DNA from: Acetobacteraceae bacterium AT-5844
GTDB taxonomy: Bacteria > Pseudomonadota > Alphaproteobacteria > Acetobacterales > Acetobacteraceae
Assembly: GCA_000245075.1 (NCBI GenBank)
Contig: JH600053.1
Coordinates: 150,472 to 193,591 of the forward strand
DNA: 43,120 nt
Direction of reading: 5' to 3'
Shown here piece by piece: positions 26,096 through 34,175 of the stretch. Within the stretch, counting starts at the first letter, position 1, and every line of letters begins with the position of its first letter. Under the pieces are notes generated by a model. It searched no databases and was not told the origin of the DNA. It worked only from the letters and a program-made list of their open reading frames with translations. A program made the translations under genes and the position numbers.

Positions 26096-26860
26096 ATGCC
26101 GGACGAGGACGCCATCCTGCTCTGTGACTTGGCTGACGGCGTGGCGACACTGACACTCAACCGGCCCGCCGTATTGAATGCCTTGAACAGTGCGCAGCGC
26201 CGCGGCCTGACCGAGGCCTTCCGGCGCCTTAATGCCGATGCGGCCGTGCGCGCCGTCGTGCTGCGTGGCGCTGGCCGAAGTTTCTGCGCCGGGCAGGACC
26301 AGAAGGAGAGCGCCCGCTTCGATGCCGCGGGCGCCGCCAGGCGCATCGACGAATACGCAGCGCTGTATGCGGCGATACGGAGTTTAGGGAAGCCATTGAT
26401 CGCCGCCCTGCATGGCCATGTCGCCGGCGCAGGGCTGCAACTTGCCCTGCTCTGTGACTTGCGCATCGCGGCAGCGGATACACGATGCGGCATGACCGAG
26501 TTCGCCGTCGGCTCCGCCGCTATCATGGGCAGCGCCCTTCTGCTGCCCATCGTTGGCGAGACGGTGATGAAGCGCCTTGTGATGATGGCGGACTTCATTC
26601 CGGCCGGGGAGGCGCTCCGTTGCGGTCTGCTGACCGAGGTTCATCCGGACGCGGAAATGGATAGCCGGATCACGACGCTGGCCGCCGAGGCCGCCACCCG
26701 CGCCCCGCTCGGCGTACGGCTGACCAAAAGCTGGTGGCGCCAGATGAGTCAGCCGCAATTCGACGAGATGGTGGCGCAGGCCCACCGCGCCCATGCGGAG
26801 AATTTTGCCTCGGGTGGGCTTTCTCAGGGGGCGAAGCAGTTTGTTGGAGGATCAGAGTAA
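26096..26860 (+). CDS. Enoyl-CoA hydratase/isomerase family protein (crotonase)
   Basis: 254 aa crotonase, divergent from the receptor operon. Oxyanion-hole segments SFCAGQDQKESARFD and GHVAGAGLQLALL are intact. Of the two catalytic acids of rat enoyl-CoA hydratase, the first is kept (MTEFAVG) while the second position is Arg (MKRLVMM). The FCAGQDQKE and late WWRQM-type segments recall PaaG/1,2-epoxyphenylacetyl-CoA-type isomerases, but that is weak. ATG 26096 has GGAG six bases upstream, so I prefer it to ATG 26084. It is the only plus-strand gene in region 4 and is convergent with the hydrolase gene at 26891, 30 bases away. Confidence 0.88.
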   Translation: MPDEDAILLCDLADGVATLTLNRPAVLNALNSAQRRGLTEAFRRLNADAAVRAVVLRGAGRSFCAGQDQKESARFDAAGAARRIDEYAALYAAIRSLGKPLIAALHGHVAGAGLQLALLCDLRIAAADTRCGMTEFAVGSAAIMGSALLLPIVGETVMKRLVMMADFIPAGEALRCGLLTEVHPDAEMDSRITTLAAEAATRAPLGVRLTKSWWRQMSQPQFDEMVAQAHRAHAENFASGGLSQGAKQFVGGSE

Positions 26861-26890
26861 GGCGGGGGAGAATTCCCTCGGTCTTCCCTT

Positions 26891-27748
26891 TCAGCCAATC
26901 CGGTCCCAGGCCGCGCGGGTGATGCGCGCTAGGGTAAGCGCGGCCGTGCTGAGACCCGGCATCCCGTCTGGCATCGATGCCGGCACATTATGCGTGTAAC
27001 CCGCGATAATGAACAACGGCCGGTCGTCCCGATAGACCAACCCGACATCCATTCTACCGTTCCTGCCGGTGCCAGTCTTGTTGGCAACCTTGGCGCCCTG
27101 GGGCAGAAAGAAGGGAATGCTGCCGCGCAGCATCTGCCAACTCAGAATATCCAGCGCCAGGCGGCACAGCTCTGGCGTCACGCCAAGGCGCGCGGCGGCC
27201 GCGGCGCCGCTGCTGCCTTCCAGGATCAGGCGCATCAACAGCCCCTGGTCATTGGGCGTGGTCTGCGCGACGAAATCGAACTCCGCATCCATCGGCATGT
27301 CGCGGGGCGGAACGACATGGTTGATGGTGGTGTTGACCATGCCGGCGCGTGTGCAGAAATCCTGTAGTTCGGCCACGGTCATGATTTCGCCGAGCAGTCC
27401 GGTGCAGACATTGTCGCTACAGATGATCATCTGCACGATCACGTCCCGCAGCGTCAGCGTAAATCCAGGCGTCATGTAGTTGAGCACGCCGGATGGCACG
27501 CCCTCCATCAGGTGCGGGCCGGCCACCAGCTTCTGGTCCAGGCTCAGGCGGCCTTCATGCACCGCACGCAGCGCCGCCATCATGAAGGCGATTTTGCGCG
27601 TGCTGGCGGAGGGGGTAGGGATATCACCACGCCGGTCGGCCGCCGCGCCGGTGGTCAGATCATGCAGGTGCCAGCTGGTCGTGAAAGGCTGCGCCTGGGT
27701 GATCTCGTCAAGGGCCGAGGCGATCTCGGCGATCGGAGCGGAAGGCAT
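26891..27748 (-). CDS. Serine hydrolase, beta-lactamase fold, cytoplasmic (third member)
   Basis: 285 aa. Active-site boxes Ser49-Thr-Arg-Lys52, Ser111-Asp-Asn113 and Lys224-Thr-Gly226 are present. It begins MPSAPIAEIASALDEI with no export signal. It is more distant from the other two hydrolases than they are from each other, and is nearer in style to general beta-lactamase-like amidases (GFTLTLRDVIVQMIICSDN). Its ATG at 27748 shares one base with the stop of paralogue 2, so the two are translated from one message. Possibly they form different specificities, or a hetero-oligomer, for one substrate family (inference). Last gene of the MmgE-receptor-hydrolase operon. Confidence 0.85.
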   Translation of the reverse strand: MPSAPIAEIASALDEITQAQPFTTSWHLHDLTTGAAADRRGDIPTPSASTRKIAFMMAALRAVHEGRLSLDQKLVAGPHLMEGVPSGVLNYMTPGFTLTLRDVIVQMIICSDNVCTGLLGEIMTVAELQDFCTRAGMVNTTINHVVPPRDMPMDAEFDFVAQTTPNDQGLLMRLILEGSSGAAAAARLGVTPELCRLALDILSWQMLRGSIPFFLPQGAKVANKTGTGRNGRMDVGLVYRDDRPLFIIAGYTHNVPASMPDGMPGLSTAALTLARITRAAWDRIG

Positions 27749-28698
27749 CAGGCGGCCTCCGGCGACGTGATCAGCAGAAAATAATCGTAGATGAGGCGGG
27801 TGATGTCGGCGACTACGACTTCCCGTTCAGCCATGCTGCGTGGAGATGCCTTGACCTGCACCGAAATCGCGAAGGTCCCGCGCCCAACGGGCAAGGTGAT
27901 GAAGCCCACATCCGAGCAGGTACCGGAGCCGGAGCCGGGCTTCGTGCCCCCCACCACACCTTTAGGCAGCCGGGCGCGGATGCGGTTGAAGCTGGGCGTG
28001 CGCTGCATGATGGGCAACAGCAGCTCACGCGTGCGAGCGGAGACGCCATCCAATTGGTACAGGCGCCGCAGCAATTCCAGCATGGCCAGCGGCGTGCAAT
28101 GGTCGCGCACGCTGAGCTGGTAGTCAAAGCCGGGGCCATGGGTGCGCTCGCGTGCGTCCATTACCTCGGGAGGTTGGTCGCGCAGCAGGGTGCGGATGGA
28201 GACATCGGACGGCGGCAGAGACAATTCGTGCATAACGCACAGCGCCTCGCGCATCGACAGGGTGACGTCGAAGTCGTCGATGCCAATGTCCCGCAGCCAT
28301 GCCTGGACGGCGGCGGGGCCGCCCGCCAGGCGGAACAGTACATCCGTCGCCGTGTTGTCGCTACGGGTGATGGTGACCTCGATGAGGTTGATCAGCGATA
28401 GCGCCACGCCGGCATGCACGAACTCGCCACCCAGCGGACCGGAAGAGGTCATTTCCACATCATCGACCTCGATCATGTCGTCGAGGCTCAGCTCGCCTCG
28501 GTCCACCATGGCGAAGATGCAGAGCACCAGGGCCATTTTGATGGAACTGCCGGGCGGGTAGCGGCCATGCTCGCCAAAGCCGATGGCTTCGCCGGTTTCC
28601 ATGTGCAGCGCGGCGACGCCGGTTTCGCCCTCGGCAAAGGCGGCGATACGGGCGATCTCGGCCTTGGCCGAGGCTTGCAAGGCAGGAAGCAATGTCAT
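27748..28698 (-). CDS. Serine hydrolase, beta-lactamase fold, KPG variant (paralogue 2)
   Basis: 316 aa, same length as paralogue 1 at 21066 and similar along the whole chain (for example SDNTATDVLFRLAGGPAAVQAW and SMREALCVMHELSLPPSDVS). Boxes one and two are normal (Ser51-Ser-Ile-Lys54; Ser113-Asp-Asn115), but the third reads Lys253-Pro-Gly255 instead of KTG/KSG, which removes the hydroxyl that normally helps bind the substrate carboxylate. No signal peptide. It lies seven bases after the second SBP_bac_5 gene and shares one base with the third hydrolase. An altered specificity, or a non-catalytic partner role, is possible. Confidence 0.83.
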   Translation of the reverse strand: MTLLPALQASAKAEIARIAAFAEGETGVAALHMETGEAIGFGEHGRYPPGSSIKMALVLCIFAMVDRGELSLDDMIEVDDVEMTSSGPLGGEFVHAGVALSLINLIEVTITRSDNTATDVLFRLAGGPAAVQAWLRDIGIDDFDVTLSMREALCVMHELSLPPSDVSIRTLLRDQPPEVMDARERTHGPGFDYQLSVRDHCTPLAMLELLRRLYQLDGVSARTRELLLPIMQRTPSFNRIRARLPKGVVGGTKPGSGSGTCSDVGFITLPVGRGTFAISVQVKASPRSMAEREVVVADITRLIYDYFLLITSPEAA

Positions 28699-28705
28699 GA
28701 TGATC

Positions 28706-30280
28706 TCAGCCCACCGGCTTCGCCATGAAGGCGCTGGTGCGGCCCATAGGGTTGGCTTCGTACCGGACCTGCGCCTTGCGGCCAGCCCAGCTGTTCACGC
28801 CGTAGAAGAGGGGGATGTGGCCCATATCTTCCATCAGCAGCCTGGAGGCTTCGTCGGTCAGCGCACGGCGCTTGCCGGCATCCATGGTGCGGAGTGCCTG
28901 CTGCATCGCGGCCTCCAGGCGCGGATTGTTATAGTTGAGGCGGTTGGAACTGCCATTGCCGGTCTCCCGGTTGGGGGCCATGGCCAGATAGCGCAAGGCA
29001 ATCAGCGCGAAGGCCCCGTTGAAGGCGTTCATGTAGAGCGAGAAGTCCTTGTTCGCGGCGCGGGTGGCGAACATGGCGTTCGGCATGGTTTCAACCTGCG
29101 TGCGGATGCCGATGCGGGTGAAGGCCTGCGCCACGGCCTGCAGCACTGCGACATCGTTATTGAAGTAGCCCGCCGGGCCATGGATGGTCAGTCGGAAGCC
29201 CTCCGGATAGCCAGCCTGCTCCAGCAGGCGCTTCGCCTCGGTGACGTCGTAGCCCAGCTTTGGCATGCCCTCAGCCCGGTCCGCGGCAGCGGGCCCGACG
29301 AACTGGTCCGGCAACAGCGCCTGTCCCAGCATCAGCCGTTCCACCATCGCGGCGCGGTTGAGGGAGAGGGAAAGCGCCTGGCGGACATGCGCATCGGCCA
29401 GCGGATTGCGCGGCAGCTTCTGGCCATCATTACCGGTGACGAAGGGGCTCTGCGCCCGCGCCGTATCCGGCGTAAGATAGGCCGTCATGAAGGCGGGCGA
29501 GGTGAAGACGGAGAATGATGGTTCCTGCTTCAGGCCCGCGACTTCTTGCACCGCGACGCCGTCGATCAGGTCCACGTCACCACTGCGCAGCGCGGCGATG
29601 CGCGCGCCGGAGTCGCTGACATAGCGGATGGACACGCTCTGCCAATCCGGCGTGCCGCCCCAGAAGGTGTCGTTGCGTTCCAGCTCCAGGCGCTCACCGA
29701 CGCTGTAGCGTTTGACCTTGTAGGCACCGGTGCCGATGGCCAGGCGGCCCGATGTGAAGTCGCGCGTCGCTGCCTCGGCATGCAGGCGGCGGGACAGCAT
29801 GCAGACCTGGCCGAGCTTGTATTCAAATAGCGGATCCGGGCTCTTGAGACGGATGCGCACCGTCGCCGGGTTCACGATGTCCACTGCCTCGATATCGCGG
29901 ATATTCGCCTGGAAGCTGCTGAGGGTCGGTGTCAGCTTCCTCACCCGGTCGAAAGAGAATGGGATATCCTCGGCCTCGAAGGGCGTGCCATCGTGGAACA
30001 GCACGCCCTGGCGCAGCGTCAGCTCCCAGGTGGTATCGTCCAGCGCAGTACAAGCTGTGGCGAGGCCGGGCCGCAGCGCGCTGGTGGCGTCCTGCACGCG
30101 GAGCTGGCTGTAGATTTGCAGCAACGCCTGCGTGCTGGTGAAGCTGTCATGGTAATGCGGGTCGAGCGAAGCGGGCGCGGCGGTCAGCGCCATCGAGAGC
30201 TTGCGCGTACCCGCCGCCGCTGACCAGCGCGGCAGAACCGCCATCGAAGCACCGAGCATCAGAACCGAACGTCTCTGCAT
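28706..30280 (-). CDS. SBP_bac_5 family substrate-binding protein (second orphan)
   Basis: 524 aa receptor of the dipeptide/oligopeptide class. N-terminus MQRRSVLMLGASMAVLPRW is a twin-arginine-like or Sec signal, cleaved near SAAAG. Family segments: ALTAAPASLDPHYHDSF, LRPGLATACTALDDTTWELTLRQGVLFHDG, IGTGAYKVKRYSVGERLELERN and HIPLFYGVNSWAGRKAQV. It is a distant relative of the receptor at 24335. As there, no permease or ATPase gene is nearby. It lies 30 bases after the MmgE/PrpD gene and directly before two hydrolase genes, the same receptor-plus-hydrolase pairing as in the 21066-25918 operon. Confidence 0.93.
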   Translation of the reverse strand: MQRRSVLMLGASMAVLPRWSAAAGTRKLSMALTAAPASLDPHYHDSFTSTQALLQIYSQLRVQDATSALRPGLATACTALDDTTWELTLRQGVLFHDGTPFEAEDIPFSFDRVRKLTPTLSSFQANIRDIEAVDIVNPATVRIRLKSPDPLFEYKLGQVCMLSRRLHAEAATRDFTSGRLAIGTGAYKVKRYSVGERLELERNDTFWGGTPDWQSVSIRYVSDSGARIAALRSGDVDLIDGVAVQEVAGLKQEPSFSVFTSPAFMTAYLTPDTARAQSPFVTGNDGQKLPRNPLADAHVRQALSLSLNRAAMVERLMLGQALLPDQFVGPAAADRAEGMPKLGYDVTEAKRLLEQAGYPEGFRLTIHGPAGYFNNDVAVLQAVAQAFTRIGIRTQVETMPNAMFATRAANKDFSLYMNAFNGAFALIALRYLAMAPNRETGNGSSNRLNYNNPRLEAAMQQALRTMDAGKRRALTDEASRLLMEDMGHIPLFYGVNSWAGRKAQVRYEANPMGRTSAFMAKPVG

Positions 30281-30310
30281 GGCAATCCTCCTGGAGGTCG
30301 CTGGCGGGGT

Positions 30311-31696
30311 TCAGGCGGGTATCAGGGCGTCGAGCCTCGCGAGCGCGGCGGGCAAAGAAGGGCAGGGGCGGGCGGCGGCGATGGCTGCAGCCAGCGGGCG
30401 CAGATCGGGCCGGGATTCGATGGCCATGACGGCGACAATGATGGCCTCGCCCGTATCCGGCTCAACCAGCGCACGGAACTTTCGCAACACGGCCTGCTCG
30501 TCGAAGAAGGCCGAGGGTGGCGGCGCGACATCGCCCGGCCCAGCCGCATAGATGCGGCCATTCGCCCGGGCCTGCACGGCACAGGGCCGCGTGGCGAGGT
30601 CCTCCTCACCTTCGTAGACGCGCAGGGCGATCTTTTCACGCAGGGACCGTGTGACTGGATGCGCGGCCACTTGCGGGGACAGCCAGGCGGCGCTGGGTGG
30701 CAGGTCCAGCAGCAGCATGGCCGCCGCGTGCGGTAAGCTGAACTGGCGGGCGACGAAGGTCGCAGGAGCGATATTGGCGAAGCGGGGCAGGGCAATAGCG
30801 GGCACAACCTCCACCACCATCGCCTCGATATCGGCGGGGGACAGCCCTTCGGCCTCTACAAGACCTTTCAGCGCTGCCATGCCGCCGGAGATCAGCCCGC
30901 AGCACGGCCAGCTCTTGAAACGCGCGGCGGTCAGGTGCCAGGCCGCGCCGAGCTCGGCGATGGCCAGGGATGGGTCGGCATTGGGCGCGCCCAGCATGGC
31001 GAAGAGGCTGTTCGGCCCGGAGAGCAGGCCCTCGACCGGCGTGGAGCCTGCCTGGGCCGAGAGCGCGGCGAACAGCCCGGTCAGGGCGCCCCAGCCCGCA
31101 TCGCAGTACTTGGTGTTGGGCAGATCGATGGCGGCACTCCAGGCGCCGCCGATGGGCAGGGAGGAGTTGCTGCCGGCGAGGTCATAGGCCCGTGCCGTCA
31201 CCGCCGCATCGAGGCCCAGGGCCCGCGCTGTGGTGGCCACGCTGGCATAGGCCACCTGTGTCGCGATGCCCCAGACCGGGGCGAAGACAGGCCGCCCATC
31301 GGGACCGTCGACATAATAGGGGCCGATAGCCTGAGTGATGCGTGCACCGGTCTCGAAGCCGGCGACCAGGGCAGCCAGGGCCGTGGCGCCATCCATTGGC
31401 CGATGCGCCGCCAGGGCCAGCAGCGCGCCCACGGCGCCGCAGCCGAAATGCGCACCGGCATAACCCTCATTGAAATCCATGCAATCGGCGAGGCGCGCAT
31501 GGCTATAGGCATCGCCGGCCTCGGGACCAAGCAGGCCGGCGGCGGCCGCGACGATGGGTGCCATTTCCGTATCGCGGGCGGCAATGATGCAGGCAATGCT
31601 GTCCAGCAGGACATATTTGGCGGCCTGCCGGACATTCTCCGGAACATCCGGCAGCTCCAGCCCTGCCATCGCCTCGGCGAGGATCGCGGTACTCAT
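30311..31696 (-). CDS. MmgE/PrpD family protein
   Basis: 461 aa protein of the MmgE/PrpD family, which includes 2-methylcitrate dehydratase and cis-aconitate decarboxylase. Family segments: the N-terminal helical part with VRQAAKYVLLDSIACIIAARD, the SHARLADCMDFNEGYAGAHFG region holding the usual Asp/His active-site residues, and WHLTAARFKSWPCCGLISGG. Members in catabolic operons often act as dehydratases or epimerases on substituted succinates, for example in iminodisuccinate and citramalate-like pathways, so methylcitrate need not be the substrate; no prpB/prpC is here. ATG 31696 follows AGGAGATGGTGCCGGG. First gene of the operon 31696 to 26891, with AT-rich upstream DNA. Confidence 0.92.
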   Translation of the reverse strand: MSTAILAEAMAGLELPDVPENVRQAAKYVLLDSIACIIAARDTEMAPIVAAAAGLLGPEAGDAYSHARLADCMDFNEGYAGAHFGCGAVGALLALAAHRPMDGATALAALVAGFETGARITQAIGPYYVDGPDGRPVFAPVWGIATQVAYASVATTARALGLDAAVTARAYDLAGSNSSLPIGGAWSAAIDLPNTKYCDAGWGALTGLFAALSAQAGSTPVEGLLSGPNSLFAMLGAPNADPSLAIAELGAAWHLTAARFKSWPCCGLISGGMAALKGLVEAEGLSPADIEAMVVEVVPAIALPRFANIAPATFVARQFSLPHAAAMLLLDLPPSAAWLSPQVAAHPVTRSLREKIALRVYEGEEDLATRPCAVQARANGRIYAAGPGDVAPPPSAFFDEQAVLRKFRALVEPDTGEAIIVAVMAIESRPDLRPLAAAIAAARPCPSLPAALARLDALIPA

Positions 31697-31757
31697 CCCG
31701 GCACCATCTCCTGCATCCCTGTGCGCAGCTTCGGCAGGATTTTTCTGCCGTTTTTAT

Positions 31758-31767
31758 TATTCTATAT
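31758..31767. promoter_or_regulatory. Weak copy of the AT-rich regulator motif, site D
   Basis: On the minus strand this reads ATATAGAATA, nine of ten bases identical to ATATCGAATA of site C. It lies about 60 bases upstream of the MmgE/PrpD start, inside a short AT-rich tract (31741-31768) that may also hold the promoter. The match is short and could be chance. Confidence 0.3.
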
Positions 31768-31779
31768 CTGCGAAGGCCT

Positions 31780-31799
31780 CCTCAGCCGCCGGGCTGAGG
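31780..31799 (-). terminator. Hairpin downstream of the aldehyde dehydrogenase gene
   Basis: CCTCAGCC-GCCG-GGCTGAGG is a perfect 8-bp stem with a 4-base loop, starting about ten bases after the stop of the aldehyde dehydrogenase gene. There is no clean T-run behind it on the minus strand, so it may be a weak intrinsic terminator or an mRNA-stabilising stem. Confidence 0.5.
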
Positions 31800-31810
31800 G
31801 GCTTACGCGC

Positions 31811-33349
31811 TCAGCCGGCGACGTCGAATCGCACGCCCTGCGCCAGCGGCATGCCGCGGCCGTAATTGATGGCGCTGGTCATGCGGCGCATGTAACCCTT
31901 CCAGGCGTCGGAGCCGCTTTCGCGCCCGCCACCCGTTTCCTTCTCGCCGCCAAAGGCACCGCCGATCTCGGCGCCCGAGGGACCCATATTCACATTGGCG
32001 ATGCCGCAATCGGAGCCGGCGGCGGAGAGGAAGCTCTCTGCCTCCCGCAGATCATTCGTGAAAATCGAGGAGGAGAGGCCTTGCGGCACGCCGTTCTGCA
32101 GGGCGATGGCCTCCTCCAGTGTCGCGTATTTCAACACGTAGAGGATAGGCGCGAAGGTTTCGTCCAGCACTGGCCCGGTCTGCCGCGGCATCTCGACCAA
32201 AGCGGGGCGCACATAGAATGCACGGTCGCAGCCCGGTACCGCCATCCGCTCGCCGCCCTGCACCACGCCGCCTGCTGCGCGCGCGGCGGACAGCGCCTTT
32301 TCCATGCTGGCAAAGGCGGCACCATCGATCAGCGGCCCGACCAGCACGTCGCTGCCCAACGGATTGCCAACGGAAACGCCGGCATAGACGCGTTTCAGCC
32401 GGGGAATGAGTGCGTCATAGACGCCCTCATGCACGATCAGCCGCCGCAGGGTGGTGCAGCGTTGCCCAGCCGTGCCCATGGCACCGAAGGCGACGGCGCG
32501 CAGCGTGAGGTCCAGATCCGCCGTCGGCGCCACGATGCTGGCGTTGTTGCCGCCCAGTTCCAGGATGCTGCGGCCGAAGCGGGCGGCCACTCGCTCTCCC
32601 ACCTTGCGCCCCATGGCGGTGGAGCCCGTGGCAGAGACGATGGCGACGCGGCGGTCCTCCACCAGCGCCTCGCCTACTTCGCGTCCGCCCAGCAAGACTT
32701 GCGAGAGTTGTTCTGGAACCTCGCCAAACCGCGCCGCGGCGCGAAGGAACAGTGCTTGCGTGGCCAGGGCGGTCAATGGCGTTTTCTCGGACGGTTTCCA
32801 CAGCACCGGGTTGCCGCAGACGAGCGCCAGCGCGGCGTTCCAGGACCACACGGCGACGGGGAAGTTGAAGGCGGTGATAATGGCCACCGGCCCCATCGGG
32901 TGCCACTGCTCCATCATGCGGTGATCAGACCGCTCGCTGGCGATGACCAGGCCATGGAGCTGGCGGGAGAGACCGACCGCGAAGTCGCAGATGTCGATCA
33001 TCTCCTGCACCTCGCCCTCGCCTTCCGAGAGCACCTTGCCGGCCTCCAGCGTCACCAGCCGGCCGAGCGCGGCCTTGTTGGCCCGCAGTTCCTCGCCCAG
33101 CAGGCGGACCAGCTCGCCACGGCGCGGGGCCGGCACCTGCCTCCATATCTCGAAGGCCGCGGCGGCACGGGCGATGGCGCTTTCGGCTTCCGCCGGCGTG
33201 GTATCGGCGACCTTGGCGATCTCCTCGCCACTGATGGGCGAGCGCACGGCGCGCGTGCCGCCCTGCCAGGCCTGGGGCGCCACGCCGAAGCCGGCCAGCA
33301 GGCGGGCGGCCTCGTCGCGCAGGGAGAGGGCAGTGGTCAGGTCCGGCAT
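31811..33349 (-). CDS. Aldehyde dehydrogenase, ALDH7 type (aminoadipate semialdehyde-like)
   Basis: 512 aa NAD(P)-dependent aldehyde dehydrogenase, oxidising an aldehyde to its acid. Catalytic Cys298 lies in AGQRCTTLRR and Glu264 in LELGGNNASIV; NFPVAVWSWNAALAL and KPSEKTPLTA form the cofactor region. The C-terminal signature NMGPSGAEIGGAFGGEKETG-GGRESGSDAWKGYMRR is that of ALDH7/AmaB, enzymes that oxidise alpha-aminoadipate semialdehyde (in equilibrium with piperideine-6-carboxylate). The aldehyde here is not proven; a semialdehyde with a distal carboxylate is likely. ATG 33349 is five bases after the stop of the crotonase gene, so the two form an operon from site C. The upstream extension to 33463 is non-conserved. 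Confidence 0.93.
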   Translation of the reverse strand: MPDLTTALSLRDEAARLLAGFGVAPQAWQGGTRAVRSPISGEEIAKVADTTPAEAESAIARAAAAFEIWRQVPAPRRGELVRLLGEELRANKAALGRLVTLEAGKVLSEGEGEVQEMIDICDFAVGLSRQLHGLVIASERSDHRMMEQWHPMGPVAIITAFNFPVAVWSWNAALALVCGNPVLWKPSEKTPLTALATQALFLRAAARFGEVPEQLSQVLLGGREVGEALVEDRRVAIVSATGSTAMGRKVGERVAARFGRSILELGGNNASIVAPTADLDLTLRAVAFGAMGTAGQRCTTLRRLIVHEGVYDALIPRLKRVYAGVSVGNPLGSDVLVGPLIDGAAFASMEKALSAARAAGGVVQGGERMAVPGCDRAFYVRPALVEMPRQTGPVLDETFAPILYVLKYATLEEAIALQNGVPQGLSSSIFTNDLREAESFLSAAGSDCGIANVNMGPSGAEIGGAFGGEKETGGGRESGSDAWKGYMRRMTSAINYGRGMPLAQGVRFDVAG

Positions 33350-33354
33350 GGCGC

Positions 33355-34128
33355 TCAGCCGGCCTTCCGGGCGGCGCGCTTGGCCAGGAACTCTTCCATC
33401 ATCCGCGCCGGCTCGCCGGTGGCATAGGCCTCCCGCTGGTTGCGGATGCCGGCGGCGATGCATTCGCGGAAGCCCGCCTCCGTCACCTCGCGGAAGCGGG
33501 CCTTGTTCAGCCGCATGGCGACGGGCGGCTTGGCCGCCAGTTCATTGGCCAGGGCCAGGGCCGCCGGCAGCACCTGGTCCTGCGGCACAAGGCGGGAAAT
33601 CAGGCCGATGGCGTGGCACTCCTGCGCATCCATCATCCGCCCCGTCAGGGTCAGCTCGGTGGTGCGGGCCAGGCCGAGCATTTCCTTCATGATCCAGGGG
33701 CCGGTGACGCTGGCGATGCCGGAATTGATCTCCGGCTGGCCCATCGTCACGCCAGGATGCCCGATGCGGATGTCGCCCAGCAGCGCGACCTGGAAGGCGG
33801 AGCCGGCGGCCACGCCGTTCAGGGCGATCACCAGCGGCTTGGAGAGGGAGCGGAGCCGGTCATAGAGCCGCTCCCACTCGCCCATCCAGTCCTCGGCCCG
33901 GTCGGCGTCGAAGGTCTTGGTCTCGTTCAGGTCCTGGCCGGCGCCGAAGGCGCGCTGGCCCGCGCCCGTCAGCACGATGGCGCCGATGGCCGGGTCAGCC
34001 TCGGCGGCGTCCAGGCGCTCCACCAGCTGGGCGCGCATGGGCGCGTGCCAGGCGTTGAGTACCTCGGGCCGGTTCAGTGTCAGGATGGACGTGCGGCCTT
34101 CGACGCGGACCAGGACGAAGTCGGTCAT
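33355..34128 (-). CDS. Enoyl-CoA hydratase/isomerase
   Basis: 257 aa crotonase and the most enzyme-like of the three in this region: both catalytic acids are present, Glu133 in MGQPEINSG and Glu158 in ARTTELTLTG, along with oxyanion-hole segments AFGAGQDLNE and NGVAAGSAFQVAL. It should hydrate a trans-2-enoyl-CoA to the 3-hydroxyacyl-CoA. ATG 34128 follows AGGGAGAG; the longer frame from 34146 would include that ribosome-binding site. First gene of a two-gene operon with the aldehyde dehydrogenase. AT-rich site C lies about 50 bases upstream. Confidence 0.93.
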   Translation of the reverse strand: MTDFVLVRVEGRTSILTLNRPEVLNAWHAPMRAQLVERLDAAEADPAIGAIVLTGAGQRAFGAGQDLNETKTFDADRAEDWMGEWERLYDRLRSLSKPLVIALNGVAAGSAFQVALLGDIRIGHPGVTMGQPEINSGIASVTGPWIMKEMLGLARTTELTLTGRMMDAQECHAIGLISRLVPQDQVLPAALALANELAAKPPVAMRLNKARFREVTEAGFRECIAAGIRNQREAYATGEPARMMEEFLAKRAARKAG

Positions 34129-34175
34129 GTGCTGCTCTCCCTGCAAGCCATGGGGGCGCCGAGGGCGCGGATCGA

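Noticed and set aside
21066-28698. Beta-lactam resistance genes
   Set aside because: The hydrolases lack signal peptides and a clear omega-loop Glu motif and sit in catabolic operons, so a resistance call is not supported.
30935-33427. Plus-strand open frame of 830 codons
   Set aside because: Antisense to the MmgE/PrpD and aldehyde dehydrogenase genes, both full-length recognisable proteins; composition is that of a shadow frame.
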